Assembly: GCA_015680685.1 (NCBI GenBank)
Contig: MNCI01027230.1
Coordinates: 818,354-882,353 of the forward strand
DNA length: 64,000 bases
Reading direction: 5' to 3'
Source of the DNA: Gnetum montanum
Lineage: Eukaryota > Streptophyta > Gnetopsida > Gnetales > Gnetaceae
The notes under the pieces are model-generated. The model was not told where the DNA came from, did no database searches, and saw nothing but the letters and a program-made list of their open reading frames with translations. Each line of letters opens with the position of its first letter. Position 1 is the first letter of the stretch. Shown one piece after another: positions 44,666 through 56,712 of the stretch. The translations under genes and the position numbers were made by a program.

Positions 44666-46730
44666 TAATTATGAGAGGAAAGTACACCATCAACATCCCA
44701 TACCTCTTCTATAAGGCCTTGATCTAGAAGATTGAATATGTGGCCTGGTACAAGAGTGACATCTATGCCTTTCCAAGGTTAATTAGAAAACTCTGTAAGT
44801 TGGCAAGCATAACCAATCATGTGGAAAGACATCCCATAGTAGTAGGATAGGTGGACTAGGAAAATGTAATGGTGTTGATACCAAGATAATGTCCAAAGAT
44901 CATTACGATGGTACCCAATTTAAAGGATGAGATGCCTTCCATGAAGGCATCCTATATCTATCCTTTAGACTAGCTCCACTTATGCTAAACAAGAGTACCA
45001 TCTATACCTCCAACTTCTTAACATACATAGATGTGATTTCCTAGTGAATCTATCTTCCAACCTTCTAGTTTTAGCATCAGACAAAGTTAGGAACCCCTTC
45101 CTAGTGACGATTTTCAATCCATTATGCAAGTTAAAGGTAAGGGCAATCTACCATAATTCATATTAAGGGATCACTAGATCTTGGTAGCAACTTTCTGGAC
45201 ATGATGGAAGCCATCATGGGTGGTGAGACTATAAGAAAAGCTATCTTCTAGTTTTCTCCCTTATTAGATGATTCATCCATGATCCATCATGATGCTTCTA
45301 GTTAGTCTAAAATTTATATTTTTTCACGAAGTGTTTCCTCTTTGCACAAATTAATGTGCAACATGCATGATGTATAATATGTAGTAGAAGTTCTTTAAGT
45401 ATTCACTAGTCAACCTGGGACTAGCCACTAGGTAGAGGAAGAATAAAGGATTGACCCAAGTGTTGAGCTACTACCAAGAAATAATGATAGCATAGTAGAG
45501 ATTGAACTAGTCAAGGTATTGGCTAAGTTAGAAACCATAGACGTTTATAGAACTTTCTATTTGAGGGAGCTACAAAAATGTCAAAGTGAGGTACAATGAT
45601 TGTAGGAATAGCTAGAACACATTACATTATTGGTACTAGCACCTTCCACAATTACTAAAAAGATGTGGATTGAGCATGTGCAAGCTAAGTTATTTTAGGC
45701 ATACAAGGTTAGTGAAGAAGCCTTATTTATGAAAGATGGCTTAAAGTGGAAAATCAGAATGCTAAAACATCTGGGAGAAAATGAGCCAAGATAAAGAAAA
45801 GCAAGCACTCTTCCTTTCCTAGTAGATATGAAGGTTAAGAATAAGAGTTAAATCATGATCCAATTTTGGGTTAAATACCTTCATACAGAGAAAGAATGTT
45901 GGAACCTATAGCAAGAGCTAGTAGATAAAACTACTAGGAAAATCAATAAACTCAAAAAGATTTATTTGATCTAGTAGGAAACTTGGGACATTTTAGTGCA
46001 TAAATTGCATAAACTTATAGCTCTACTTAATGACCAAGTGATGGGAGAGAGGCATGAGGTGAAGAAGAAATTCAACACCTTGCATGCCAAATTCTAATAA
46101 ATGATTGTAAGCAAGCCAACACTGTAGGAGAAGATGGACCTATGGAGAACATGCACATCCTCTAATATGAAGTAGCTATTGCAATCCCTAAGAGGAGACT
46201 TAATGAAGCAAAAGAGGAAATGCATGTGAAACAAAGAAGACATCTTTATGTGATTTAGACTTTTGTAGTTAGACCATGCATAGAGATAGACGAGAAATTT
46301 TATCAAATAATGGTTGAGTTAGACATGGTAGAACATGAGCTTTCATAGGCAAGGAGAAGTCATGAGTAGTTCTATATAAATGTTGAGAAATGTTGTTAAG
46401 CACTTTTGTGTGAGTAAGGACTAATGCATGAAAAAAATCAATAGCTTTGAGTAAGGGTAATGAACCTTGAGACCTAGCTTTAGAGATTTCACATGTTCAC
46501 ATCCAGTTCTTTAGACTTCTATCCATATCAAGTAGGCATATTAGGGGGCATTTTATCTCAACCACCACCTCCCAGCACTTCTCAATATTGTGGCTTGTAT
46601 TGTATTATAGTCATGGTCTGTATATTTGTACACTTGTATTCCTCTGCATTGATCATGTCATGTATCAAGTCCTAGTTTTCAGTCATGAGTGTTAAAGTTA
46701 TGGAACTAGCTTTACTCAGTTGTTGGGGAA
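44666..46730 (+). pseudogene. H: relative of the gypsy post-pol coiled-coil ORF
   Basis: The first part reads INIPYLFYKAL and YAFPRLIRKLCKLASI (44690-44815), which aligns with VNLPQVIYLEI and LSFLCLVRKLCKRTSI of D (39908-40025). The downstream 1.5 kb is Lys/Glu/Leu-rich and coiled-coil-like (MIQFWVKYLHTEKECW, VMGERHEVKKKFNTLHAKF). The coil sequence differs from D, so this is a divergent family member. The N-terminal part is missing; the copy begins at the L1 relic. Stops throughout. Confidence 0.5.
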
Positions 46731-47468
46731 TGATAAGTTATCTAGTGGCATTTTGTAATCAATTATAAGTCCTAGAATCAAACAATATTTTACATCATGT
46801 GTTTATGATTTTCACATAAATGGTTAAGATTTCTACCTTTGAGGTTTGCATCATAGCCTTCCATATCATACTTCTTGGTTTTTTGCATGTTTTGGGCTTT
46901 CTAGGATGTTCTTATCTTCTTTCAAGCACCTTAGAAGCCTTCCAACATGTTCCTTGGTGTTCTAGCTTTTATCCAGAACTGATAAGTGTAATGGGAGATA
47001 GTACACTAACTACTCTACATTAGTTCACCCTATGTGTTAGTACAAGGGTACTAACGCATCCTCTTGGCAAGTCTAGCTTAACTCCTTTGCTTCTAGTGTG
47101 CTTTCGGTATACTCCCAAGTTATCTAAGTTGCACTAACAAACCTCTGTTGTTACCTAAGTGCTATCAAGCCTCTACCATTATGTTACAAAAACTATAAAT
47201 ATGCAAGATGAGCTCTCACACTAAACAATTCATTCATAGCATTTTCATTTAGCTTTTAGTATCAAATTTTATTTAAAAAGCTCTTTCTCCCTTAGGTAAA
47301 TTGATTTTTCCCCTTTATTGTCTTGTGTATGTTAAGTCATTGCTTTGACAAGTGTAGCTAGACTCTATTAGAATGCAACCTTGATTACATAGCTTGAAAC
47401 CATTTGCTCAATGTGAAATCTAGTATTTGTATAGTGAAGAAAGCTCATGGTTTTCCCTTATATCATCA
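46731..47468 (+). repeat. Candidate LTR of H
   Basis: TTGTTGGGGAA before TGATAAGTTATC looks like a polypurine tract and LTR start of this gypsy group; ATATCATCA at 47460-47468 would be the end (TGATAA..TCATCA). Between them lie an inverted repeat GTTAGTACAAGGGTACTAAC (about 47036) and a TATA box (TATAAATA, about 47196), the same layout as other LTRs here. No second copy is in the window, so this is not proven. The TTGATGCC that follows looks like the start of a primer site, which would instead make it a 5' LTR. Confidence 0.4.
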
Positions 47469-47760
47469 TTGATGCCTTAAACATAAAAATAACAAAAATA
47501 TTTATTTAATTTTCATTTTAACCAAGAAAAAATAATTCGTTTCTTATCCAAGGAGGTTGATGATGTTGGGCCATCGAGATTTTGACTAAGAGTCCTTTTA
47601 TTGCATCTTGTTTAGTTTTCTAGGTCTATATATCTAGATATTATAAATACCAAATCTTAGGATCAAGATGACAAAGAAGATTAGATTGGTTAGTTCTAAA
47701 AATTAAATTTTGTTAGGTATGCTTAGTTGGTCTAAGTTATGCCCTCTTAAGATATTGAAG
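47469..47760. other. Unassigned DNA between H and G
   Basis: AT-rich, no coding signal or known repeat. It may be flank or interior of H. Confidence 0.4.
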
Positions 47761-48583
47761 AATAGTGAGTATACCCTATGCCCAACCATATGAATCACTA
47801 GCATTCACTCAACGATCCAATTGAATTTTTTAGACTTTAGCTCTCTAAGTACACTAGGTTCTAAGAAGTGAATCAAACCGTTGCAATCATTTTTTTCTTA
47901 GCTCCACTTGTGAAGTGAAAGTGTATGATTTAGTATATCTAGGACATCTAATTTTAATCATTTTTCTTTTATGGTTTAATCACCTAAGTTCTGGAAAAAA
48001 AGTAAATCTAATGTTTAATTAATCTAGTAACTAGCTAACACTTAACTAATCCTAACATAGGCATCCATTCCTACCTTCCATACACATCTTGAACAAGTTA
48101 TAGCACCACTGGGTTACCAAGAATTAAGCACTACTAGGATTACCAAGTGTTAAACGTAGGATCGAAATGGTCATACTTATGTTTACTATTTAATAAATAT
48201 TAATTACTTAGTTAAAATTAATTAAGTAAATTTTGTAAACATTAAATGCATAAGCATTAATATTTTCCAAGTGTTGCAAGGTTTGAACAAAAAAGCTCAT
48301 TTTCACTATTGTTCACACTGAGGTGCTCAGGTACATTAGTACTGAAATAAAGATTCATACTCTCTTTTGACTCCTACTATGGGCACTTAGAAAACATTAT
48401 AACTTTGGAAAAAACAACTATAAGAGCTTTGCTACAACTAAGAAATGGAATGCATGAATCGTGTACCCAAGTGTTGTATTTATAGTCAAGCAAGCATCCT
48501 GCAACATTGGATATCCAATAGCGTAGCATGAGATCTGATATCAAGGCTCTAATATCAAGGCCTAAGTAGAATATGATTCATCA
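47761..48583 (-). repeat. 3' LTR of element G
   Basis: About 823 bp; the minus strand starts TGATGAATCATA. U3 has GATATCAGATCTCATG and TTGGATATCCAA-type palindromes before TATAAATA. The left end is decayed (GTGAGTATACCC for GTGGCGAGGTACCCC), so 47761 is approximate. Confidence 0.8.
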
Positions 48584-50140
48584 TACCCCTATGACTGAAT
48601 GAAAACTTGTCCTTGAGTGAACAAAAGGAGGAACAAGTTCTTTACAAAATATTGGGAAGGTATGGGATTATTAACTAATGGATACACCAACTGACTTAGA
48701 CCAAACAAATAGATGCTAAGTGCCCAAGCATATGGATTTACAATCTTCTACAAAATTCAATGTTCATGACAACAAAATTGAACACCCTAGCAAAAATTGA
48801 CATCCAAATCCCTCTGGTAGCTTGAAAATCAAGGAGAAGATAAAATGGTCACGAAGAGGTCCCATTGCATGGGCTTTTGCTACCTACTCTTAGGGTTTTT
48901 CAAGCTATTAATCCCTTCTAGCTTTAGGCTACTTGTTCCTCAGTTGGGACGATCCCACTTCTAGTCCATGCTTCCCTTTTGGTGCCATCTATGATCAAAA
49001 CAGAATCAAGGATTAGCATGTGATGCATAACTTATAACATTTAGGTATATTGTCTTGTTAGTTAGTTACACTTTGGCTAGTTATGTCCATTATAGATTGA
49101 TTATTTTAATATTATTTGATTAATAAAGTCATCGAGGTTAGTTCAAAGAGTTTAACTTTCATAAATTGATGATTTTAAATTTAATTCATTACTTAAACCT
49201 TTATGAGAGTTAGAAAAATTATGAAAAATTTCCAAAAAAAAATCCAAAATTTGTGGCCCCCACAATGTAAAGCTTACCTCTGGTAGTGGTAGGATTGAAA
49301 AATAAGGGTAATTAAACAAGTGGTTTAAAAGTTATGGGCTTTGGAAGGTTTTGGACTCTGAAAATTATCAACATTAAAAATAAATGAAAAATAAAGAGAT
49401 TTAACAGAACTTGAATTTCCTAGAGAGCCAAAAAAGTTGTGAACATGATGAAATTCTTGAAGATGCTTATATAATGCATAACAAAAAGAGTTTTTCATTG
49501 GAGAACATTTTGAAAGAGCAAACAATTGGATCTAGCCAATGGAGCACACAAAAGATTTGATCATGAAAATGCCTAAGGATAAAGAACTTAACGCCCTTTC
49601 CAAAGCAAGCTCATGTCCTTAATGCCCTTACATGCCTTCAAACCAAGAAGTCCATGGACCCCATGGTTGATTAATGGTTATGGAAAGTTAAGGACTAAAT
49701 TTTGTAAGAACCTACTAAAGAATTTTGTCACATCAAACAAAGACATTGAACAAAATCATGAAAAACTAGTAGTGAGGTGAATTATGGAAAGCTATAGCAA
49801 ATGAAAGAGAAGGTGGAATGGCATCCCAAATCATGGTCACATGAAGTCCCTTATGGGTTTTGTGGTTAAGATGACCTAATAAAGTCCATCCTTAGTATAG
49901 ATCAAAAGCAACCACTTCTAATGACTTCACATCGATACTCTTAGACCAATTCATCCCCTCAAGGCACATGAATGCTTCCATAGATTAATCACCATTCCTT
50001 AAAGAGAAGAGAAGAGATGAGATGCAGGAAGTGAGAAAGGGAATTAGTTAGAGGGGACCTTCAGGCATGGGTAGCATGTCTTTCTAGTCTGATAATTAGT
50101 GCTTGTAGCCCATTATTGAGTCTAAGGGGTGTGCTTTGAA

Positions 50141-50188
50141 TTTCCATCATTTTTTTTATTTTATATTTTTATGAATTCTAGATGGAAA
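50141..50188 (-). promoter_or_regulatory. Post-pol hairpin in G
   Basis: On the minus strand TTTCCATC pairs with GATGGAAA (8 bp) around an A/T-rich loop, between TGCATGATGTGG and TTCAAAGCACACCCCTT. Third stem variant; pairing kept. Confidence 0.6.
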
Positions 50189-50248
50189 CCACATCATGCA
50201 AAGACTTTAACTTCCTGTTATTAGTTGATAGTCAAATGGTAAAAGACC

Positions 50249-50339
50249 TATGAAAACACTCATGCACTCAAGAGGGTAGGTAAGTATAGAGAGNCATGAA
50301 AACACTCATGCACTCAAGAGGGTAGGTAAGTATAGAGAG
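50249..50339. other. Assembly join: 45-bp duplication around a single N (50294)
   Basis: 50249-50293 and 50295-50339 are identical (CATGAAAACACTC to TATAGAGAG) with N between. Confidence 0.85.
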
Positions 50340-50433
50340 CATTGAATCCCCTTGAAGTCACATCCTTATCAATCCATTTGGTCCTTCCCAAGTTTGGAAC
50401 CACCAAGGTCATAAGTTCATTAAAAGTTTTATC

Positions 50434-50529
50434 AAAGAAAGGACCTCATATTTCCAAAATAAGGAACACCATAGAGTTTGNTAAAGAAAGGACCTCATAT
50501 TTCCAAAATAAGGAACACCATAGAGTTTG
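50434..50529. other. Assembly join: about 47-bp duplication around a single N (50481)
   Basis: AAAGAAAGGACCTCATATTT to ATAGAGTTTG occurs on both sides of the N. Confidence 0.85.
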
Positions 50530-50613
50530 TGGATAGGTGGATGACATGGACTCACTGCCGATTTCATGAAAAAGAAACCATGTCTTAATTATCAATACCA
50601 AAATTCAAAGCTG

Positions 50614-51060
50614 AAATATATATATTTTATCTACGCATCTTTGAAGGCTAGCTCTTGGTTACCCTTACTACCAAAGAAATATACTAACAAGTCTTGGAAT
50701 AACTCCAATATTATTAAGGATGTTGGAAATTGCAATAAGTGAAATATAGATACACCCTAAGATTTATAGAAGTTTATAACTCAATGCTATCTAGTAGAAT
50801 TGAACATGTGACCTAGGTTACCAGGTCAAGACCCATACCACTAGGCTAACACCTCATTGTTATAACCTCACTATTATCATTGGATTATCCTTTTAATTAC
50901 TTAATATTTATATATATTACAAATTTATCCAACAACAATCTAAAGTATATATATTTCATCTAGGCATCTTTAAAGGTTAGCTTTTGGTTATCTTCACTAC
51001 CAAAAGTACATAATAAGAAGTCTTGGAATAATCTCACTACTATCATCAAATTATCCTCAT
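50614..51060. repeat. Segmental direct duplication, one copy split by a SINE
   Basis: 50614-50721 (ATATATTTTATCTACGCATC to CTTGGAATAACTCC) recurs at 50945-51060. In the first copy the SINE-like unit is inserted within the stretch that in the second copy reads ATAATCTCACTACTATCATC. Confidence 0.7.
50722..50861 (-). repeat. tRNA-derived SINE-like element, copy 2
   Basis: The minus strand has TAGCCTAGTGG (50848-50838), a perfect Pol III box A, and GTTCAATTC (50805-50797), a good box B, 32 bases apart. The degenerate repeats at 50699-50721 and 50862-50885 (AATATTATTAAGGAT / CTATTATCATTGGAT) look like a target duplication of about 20 bp, and the duplicated neighbour copy without insertion supports this. 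Similar to 14660-14760. Family unknown; a plant Au-like SINE is possible. Confidence 0.6.
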
Positions 51061-52800
51061 GACCTCAAACAAACCACTCATAGCCAAGTCTTGGCAATAG
51101 CTTCACTACTAACTTCCTTAATGGATGAGACACATGTATCATTAAAAGGATAGGTCTTGACTATGCTTCACTGCACACCACTAGATTCAATTACTTAGTG
51201 TCATGATCTTGACTAGTTTCTCAATCTTACATGAACTTACAAATCAAAATCAAAGGTAGAAAATCCATTCAAACCCTTGTTCTTGTAGGGTGGGTTCCAC
51301 CAAAGAACACTTCACTACTACATGCAGATAGGGGCATTTAAAAGATTTACTACTCTCACTACCAACTGAGCAAGATCAGTCACATAAATATTATTATTTT
51401 ATTCTAAAAAATCCAAAAGATTTCCAAAATAGCCAAAATTCAACAAAATATTTTGAAAAATCATGTTTATATCAAACGCTAATAAAAAATAATCATAAAA
51501 TATCTGAGAAGTAAGTTGAGCAAAGTTTTCATGATTACAAAAATTCATCCAAAATACAAAAAATGATTTAAACAAGATTACAATACAAATTTCCATGTAA
51601 AAATGAGTCCAAAGTAACCAAATTTAGCAAAATCTTAGCTTAATAATTAAAATTGTGAAAGAATAATAAAAAATAGAAAGTACAAAGAAAGTGTGCAAAA
51701 TTTACAAAAAAATAGGAGAGTCACATGAAAAGAAATGTAAAATAAGCTTTCTTACTATGTTATCATGGCTTTTATAATCTTCTTATTATCTTCCTTTTCC
51801 ATCCAACATTCAAAATTAGTTTTCACTTCACTTAAAAAAATACACTAGAAATCATTCACAACCTAAAATGAGATATACTGAAGGCTACAATCTATTTATA
51901 ACTAGAATAATTGCATGTAGTATCACATGTGGGCTTGTTACATGTTTACCAAAAGAAGAAACATGGCTAAAATCGACTTGGAAATGAAGAAATAGAGCAA
52001 AAATGGTTTTTGCTTTGTGAAAATAGAAAAATCCAAAGCAAATGCATCTACTTTTCCTCCTTTTTAATTTATGCTTTAAAATATTTTTCTTTTCTAAATT
52101 TGATTTTTACTTTTAATTTTTTTTATAATCATTTTCATAAGCTCATTTATAATTTTTCTCATCCATCTAATACCCTCAAGGTTTAACACTCATAACATGC
52201 ACACTAGGACTCCAAATCACCTACAAAATTCTTATCAAGTACACTACATAACTCTATGCTAAAGCCATATATGACCTTTATTTATCATAGTCACCCTATT
52301 CAAATGGTGAAACTTTTACAATAATTTTAGCAAACTAATACTGTGATATCATGATAACCATAGCTCTAATTTTAGTGAACCAAGGGTTAAAACTAACATT
52401 TTTGAATATCCTAAACACATTGGTAAGGTTAGATTCTAAGTAGTACATCATCCTAAAGTACTTCCTTAACAAAAATAATTTATGTAATATTTATTTATAA
52501 TTAAAAATAAATTCCAAATCCTAGTTTAATGACAAAAGTAACAAGGAATATGGTCTAAGTAGAGTTAGGGTCCAAAATTGCTCTATGAACAAAGTATTAT
52601 ATAATCACATGTACATAATAAGAATAAAATATACATAAATAATTATGCATAATAAAGAATAAATATGCATAACTAAGTGTGCATAATAAATATTGAATAT
52701 TCATAATTGAATGTACATAAAGAATAAAATGTACATAACTAAATACTTGTAAATGTATGATAACTAACAAAACAAAAAAATTCTAGGGGTAATTGGATTT
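51061..52800. other. Unassigned AT-rich DNA
   Basis: No coding signal on either strand. At 52600-52745 imperfect repeats of a unit like ATGCATAATAAAGAATAAA occur. The last five bases (GATTT) would be the left target site of element E. Confidence 0.5.
52600..52745 (+). repeat. Degenerate ATGCATAATAAAGAATAAA repeats
   Basis: About six imperfect units of 18-25 bp, all variants of TRCATAAYTAA and AATAAAG. Low-complexity DNA. Confidence 0.6.
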
Positions 52801-53671
52801 TGATAAACCACCATTTTCCATCTACTCCAACATTGCGTATGCGACATCGAAGCTACAATGTCATGTACGTAATGTCGAGGCCTTGGTCCAACGTTGCATA
52901 TCCAACATTGGGGTATATTCCCCAATCTATAAATACTAGGCCTTGGCTCTAATTTTAGTAGTAGTTTTCAATTCAGTTTTCCAGCAGAGCAGAGAAGCTC
53001 TCACCTTCTCTTTTCCTCAGAGTTAGAATATTTTTTGAGTGCCCACAGATGGAGTTTAAAGTCTATGTACAGTTCTTTGTTCGAGCATTGATGTACCTGA
53101 GCACAGTAGTGTGATGGGAATAAAACAAACTCTTTTGATAATCCTTGTAGTACTAAGTATAGCTTAATATTTTCTTCATTTCACTTTTCTTTATTGCTCT
53201 TTACTTTCATATATTTAGATTAAGCAATTTATTTCTAGTTGATTAATGAACATGAGCATGACCACTTCAAGCATTCATATCGTACTTTGTAACCTAACAA
53301 TGCTTAACGTTTGGTACTCCAACAATGCCATATGTGTTCAAGATGTTTTCAAAAAAGTGGGATGGTTACTTGTATTAGGCTAGCTAGGTAATAGACTTTA
53401 GTTTTCAATCTACTCTACCCTTATTCTTGTTGTAGGCAATTACATCCATAAAATATAAAATGACAAAAATTCATATACCTCAATTACACTTAAACCATAC
53501 CCTTAAACCTCACAAGTGTAGTTGGGAAGACAATGAACATTCTCAACACCATTTCACTTCCTAGAGAAACTAGCGTATGAGATACCTATAGGCCCACAAA
53601 ATTCAACCGGATTGTACATAACACTTTAGTGATTCATATGGTTGGGTGTAGGGATGCCTTGCCGCTCATCA
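52801..53671 (+). repeat. 5' LTR of element E
   Basis: 871 bp, TGATAAACCA to GCTCATCA. U3 has repeated GCGTATGCGACATCG and ACGTAATGTCG motifs before TATAAATA (52932-52939 region). Confidence 0.9.
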
Positions 53672-53672
53672 T

Positions 53673-53690
53673 TAGCACCATTTCCAAGGA
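53673..53690 (+). other. Primer binding site of element E
   Basis: TAGCACCATTTCCAAGGA, a decayed tRNA-Asp-type site. Confidence 0.75.
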
Positions 53691-53829
53691 CCTTTTTGTT
53701 GTTTTGTGTGCTATCTAGGACTTAGTAAAAGTATTTAAATCATTAAAATGAACCTTAGAGTCATATCTTATTTCACAATTGCTAAAAAAATTCTCAGAGC
53801 ACACTGTGATTTTTATTCACTAACCAAAA

Positions 53830-55530
53830 ATGTGTTCTTCTCACAAGATCAATTCTTTACCCAGGGCCGATAGAGTTAATCTGCCAAAGCCTCAATAGTA
53901 TCAAATTATATATACTCATCCTAATGAGTATGTTCCGAACTTCACCTTCATCCTACACTAGAATGAATAGCTGCAGTGGCATGACATGGAGGGCAACATT
54001 GTGTTGTCTCTCAATCGTGCTACTCTTGCAATGCTCTATCAAATGCTTACATGATGTGATCTTCAAGACCACCATGGGGAGTATATTGTGGAAGATTCTA
54101 ATACCAAGGATTACCATCCCACCAAAGCACANCGTGATCATGGTCGCGATTGCCGAAGAGGTGGTAGTAGGCACCGTGATGGTGCTAATTCTTCTTCCTC
54201 TTTCTCTTTGTCATCATCATCTTCTTCTTCTAGCTTTGATTGTGATTGCAAAGGTGAGACTATGATGGAGGTGATCAAAATGAACAAAATGACCGATGGG
54301 ACCAAGATAACCAAAGGGGATCATTGGAACAAGCAAGAACAAGGGCGTAAATGTTCAAGAAAGGCACATTGCCATGAGCAAAGGGGTAGTAGAGGGCATC
54401 GTAGGCACCATGATTAAGGCCTCAATGAACCCCTATTTGCTACCCAAAGTATGCTTAACATTGCAAAGGTAGTCAAAATCCCAATAAGGCATGTGAAAGA
54501 CAGTTGAATCAAATAGTTAGACATGAACAATATTCCTCGATTTGAAGGAGAATATAAATCTGATCTACATAATCATCTTTAAGCTTTCCAAGATGCATGT
54601 GCCTTGTAAAACATAGAGAATGAGTGGTAGAAATTGAAGTTGTTCCCAAGGACACTCATTAAAGAGGCAGAGAACTAGTACCAGTCCTTAGAGCTGAAAT
54701 CTATCAACTGATGAAGTACCATGCTTGAAATGTTCAATAATAAGTATCAAACATACTCCAAAGTGTCCAACTTAAGGAAGCAAAGTCAAGGATGAAAACA
54801 AGGAACACACAAACCCTTGGATGCCACCATTGGCCTATACTATGCCTTGATGCACAAATGCCCTAGCCATGGTTATTCTCAATTAGCTCAACTTCACCAC
54901 ATTATAGATGGGCTTCGTAATAAAATGAGGAAAACCCTTGGTGTCTATGCCCAAGGGTAGTTGTCCAAACTAGGTACCCATTAGATACAAAGATTAATAG
55001 AGTAGATAGCTAAAGAGGAGGATGAGCTAAGAAAAAGAGAAAGTGTAGAGGAGTATAACAGTGATCCTTCCATTCGCAAGAGGGAAGTTTGATACTGTGA
55101 CAGTTAAGATGAATCCATATTTGATAAACGGATGCATAAGAAAGCCTTGCCACTTCAACAATTCCAATTTGAATTTACAATCGAGGTTGATAAGTTAAGG
55201 GACTCCATAGATAGCAAATTTCAAGCTATCCTCAAAATCACTAAAGAGTCCAGAGAATAAGGTAGTGATCGTAAGAGTAGAAGGTACAATAAAGCTAAAC
55301 TTGCATATTACAAAGGTAAGGGCAAGATCACTACAATAGAAGAGGTTGTAGGCAATGAATTAGATGATGATCATGTGTGTGACATCTGTCAATATGAACA
55401 TCCTAAGAGATGTTGCCCTATTATGTCACATCTATTGGAGTTTGGGGTGCATGCCTTACATCCATGACTTACACAAAGGAAAACATTCAGAAAGTTACCT
55501 TATCCTCAAGGTAATCTCAGGTAGTTCCAC
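53830..55530 (+). pseudogene. gag relic of element E
   Basis: The ATG at 53830 begins MCSSHKINSLPRADRVN, then IIYTHPNEYVPNFTFILH and MEGNIVLSLNRA. At the N (54132) about 250 bp present in A are missing. The core lies at 54470-55040 (MNNIPRFEGEY, RTLIKEAEN, GYSQLAQLHHIIDG, KTLGVYAQG), and the CDICQYEHPKRC knuckle-like motif at about 55380-55415. Many stops. The 181-codon open frame at 55364-55906 is in another frame and not the gag product. Confidence 0.82.
54132..54132. other. Single N hiding missing sequence in gag of E
   Basis: No duplication flanks this N. Compared with A (2480-2735) and D, about 250 bp of gag are absent, so the N stands for a real gap of unknown length or for a collapsed deletion. 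Confidence 0.6.
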
Positions 55531-56118
55531 TAGCAACAACCATATTATCCAAGTGGAGCTCCACCGAAACCATATGAACAATATCAACAATGATAACAAC
55601 CACAATCATGGGCATTGGCACCACCAAGACAATAATACCCTTACCGATAGCCTAATCCATATCGTTACCACATGCAGCACCCCTTGTCTCCACATGACTT
55701 TTCTAGTCACATTTCTAATTTCCAACCTCACTGCCACCCTTCAGATTATTATTGAGCTCATTTGCCATATGAAAGAATGGATACTGCCTCTTATCCTTAT
55801 CCTCCTTTTGTCCCTACACATACTCCTCCTCCAGTTGCATAGCTACTATATGCTCCACCAATGCAAGGTGAACTGCCTGCTCAACCATAACAACAAAATG
55901 CTATGAGGGCTATTAATTTACAACCCAATCATTAATTGGAGGGGTCGAATGCTTGATCAAATAAAAGACCTTTCTTTCAACCCCATAGTCCACCTAAGAC
56001 TTTACCTACACCTGCAATTGACAACCATGCTCTTGCCTCTTCCTCCATATCAAATACCTTTGGGCCTTCATCAAACCAAACTCTATAAAGGATCCATACT
56101 ATAATTCTTACTTGCACT

Positions 56119-56600
56119 ATGTCTAATTGGAATTATGTAGGAAACCTTCCCAGAAAATTTGCCAATCTTGGAAGTCCAATGATTCATTTGCAAATTGTTG
56201 GGAACAAACCATGCAAGGCTCTTCTCAATTCAAGTTCTGGTGTTAATTCTATTTCTCATGAGATGTACACTACTTGGAACATGCTTCCTCTTAAGAAGAG
56301 CAGCATAAGATTAGAATTGATAGACTAGTTCATCACTGTTCCATTAGGACTGGTAGAAGACTTTCTAACCAATATTTGTGGGTTGTATTATCCTATCGAT
56401 TTCCTAGTAATCAAAGTGGAGATCTACAAAGGGGACTTCTCAATCATAATGGGAAGGGCATGGCTGAGCACCGTTGATGCAAGAATGGGAATCAGAGATA
56501 TTTTCCTAGAAATATCAAAGGAAAATGCATTTGAAAAGATCAACAAGAAGAGAGTTTCATGCATCATGTACAGTGATACATGGTGCAATTTTGTGTAGAA
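56119..56600 (+). pseudogene. Protease relic of element E
   Basis: CKALLNSSSGVNSISHEMY (56208-56265) is the active-site region, but the D-S-G triad reads N-S-S, so catalysis is lost. IIMGRAWLSTVDARMGI (56446-56497) is the C-terminal block. Confidence 0.85.
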
Positions 56601-56712
56601 ACTTTTGGTCATTAAGCAAGCATCCATCTCTACATACAAGTAGTGTGCACCAGAAGTAGAAATTCAAAGGTGACTATATGCAATAGCCATAACACAAGAG
56701 AGCATCCAATGG

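Larger units (their letters stand above)
47761..50610 (-). mobile_element. Truncated gypsy element G (3' LTR and post-pol region)
   Basis: Minus strand: the post-pol region from about 50610 down to 48584, polypurine-like CATAGGGGTA, then 3' LTR 48583-47761. It begins at a point equivalent to about 5940 of A; gag and pol are gone. It keeps the start of the extra ORF (ATGGCACCAAAAGG, near 48985) and CCCATGCAATGGGACCTC as in D, then jumps to the last 170 bp before the LTR, so most of the extra ORF is deleted. Two single-N joins lie inside. Confidence 0.82.

Noticed and set aside
55364-55906. 181-codon open frame on the plus strand
   Set aside because: It overlaps the Cys/His motif of gag of E in another frame; the family product is in the other frame.
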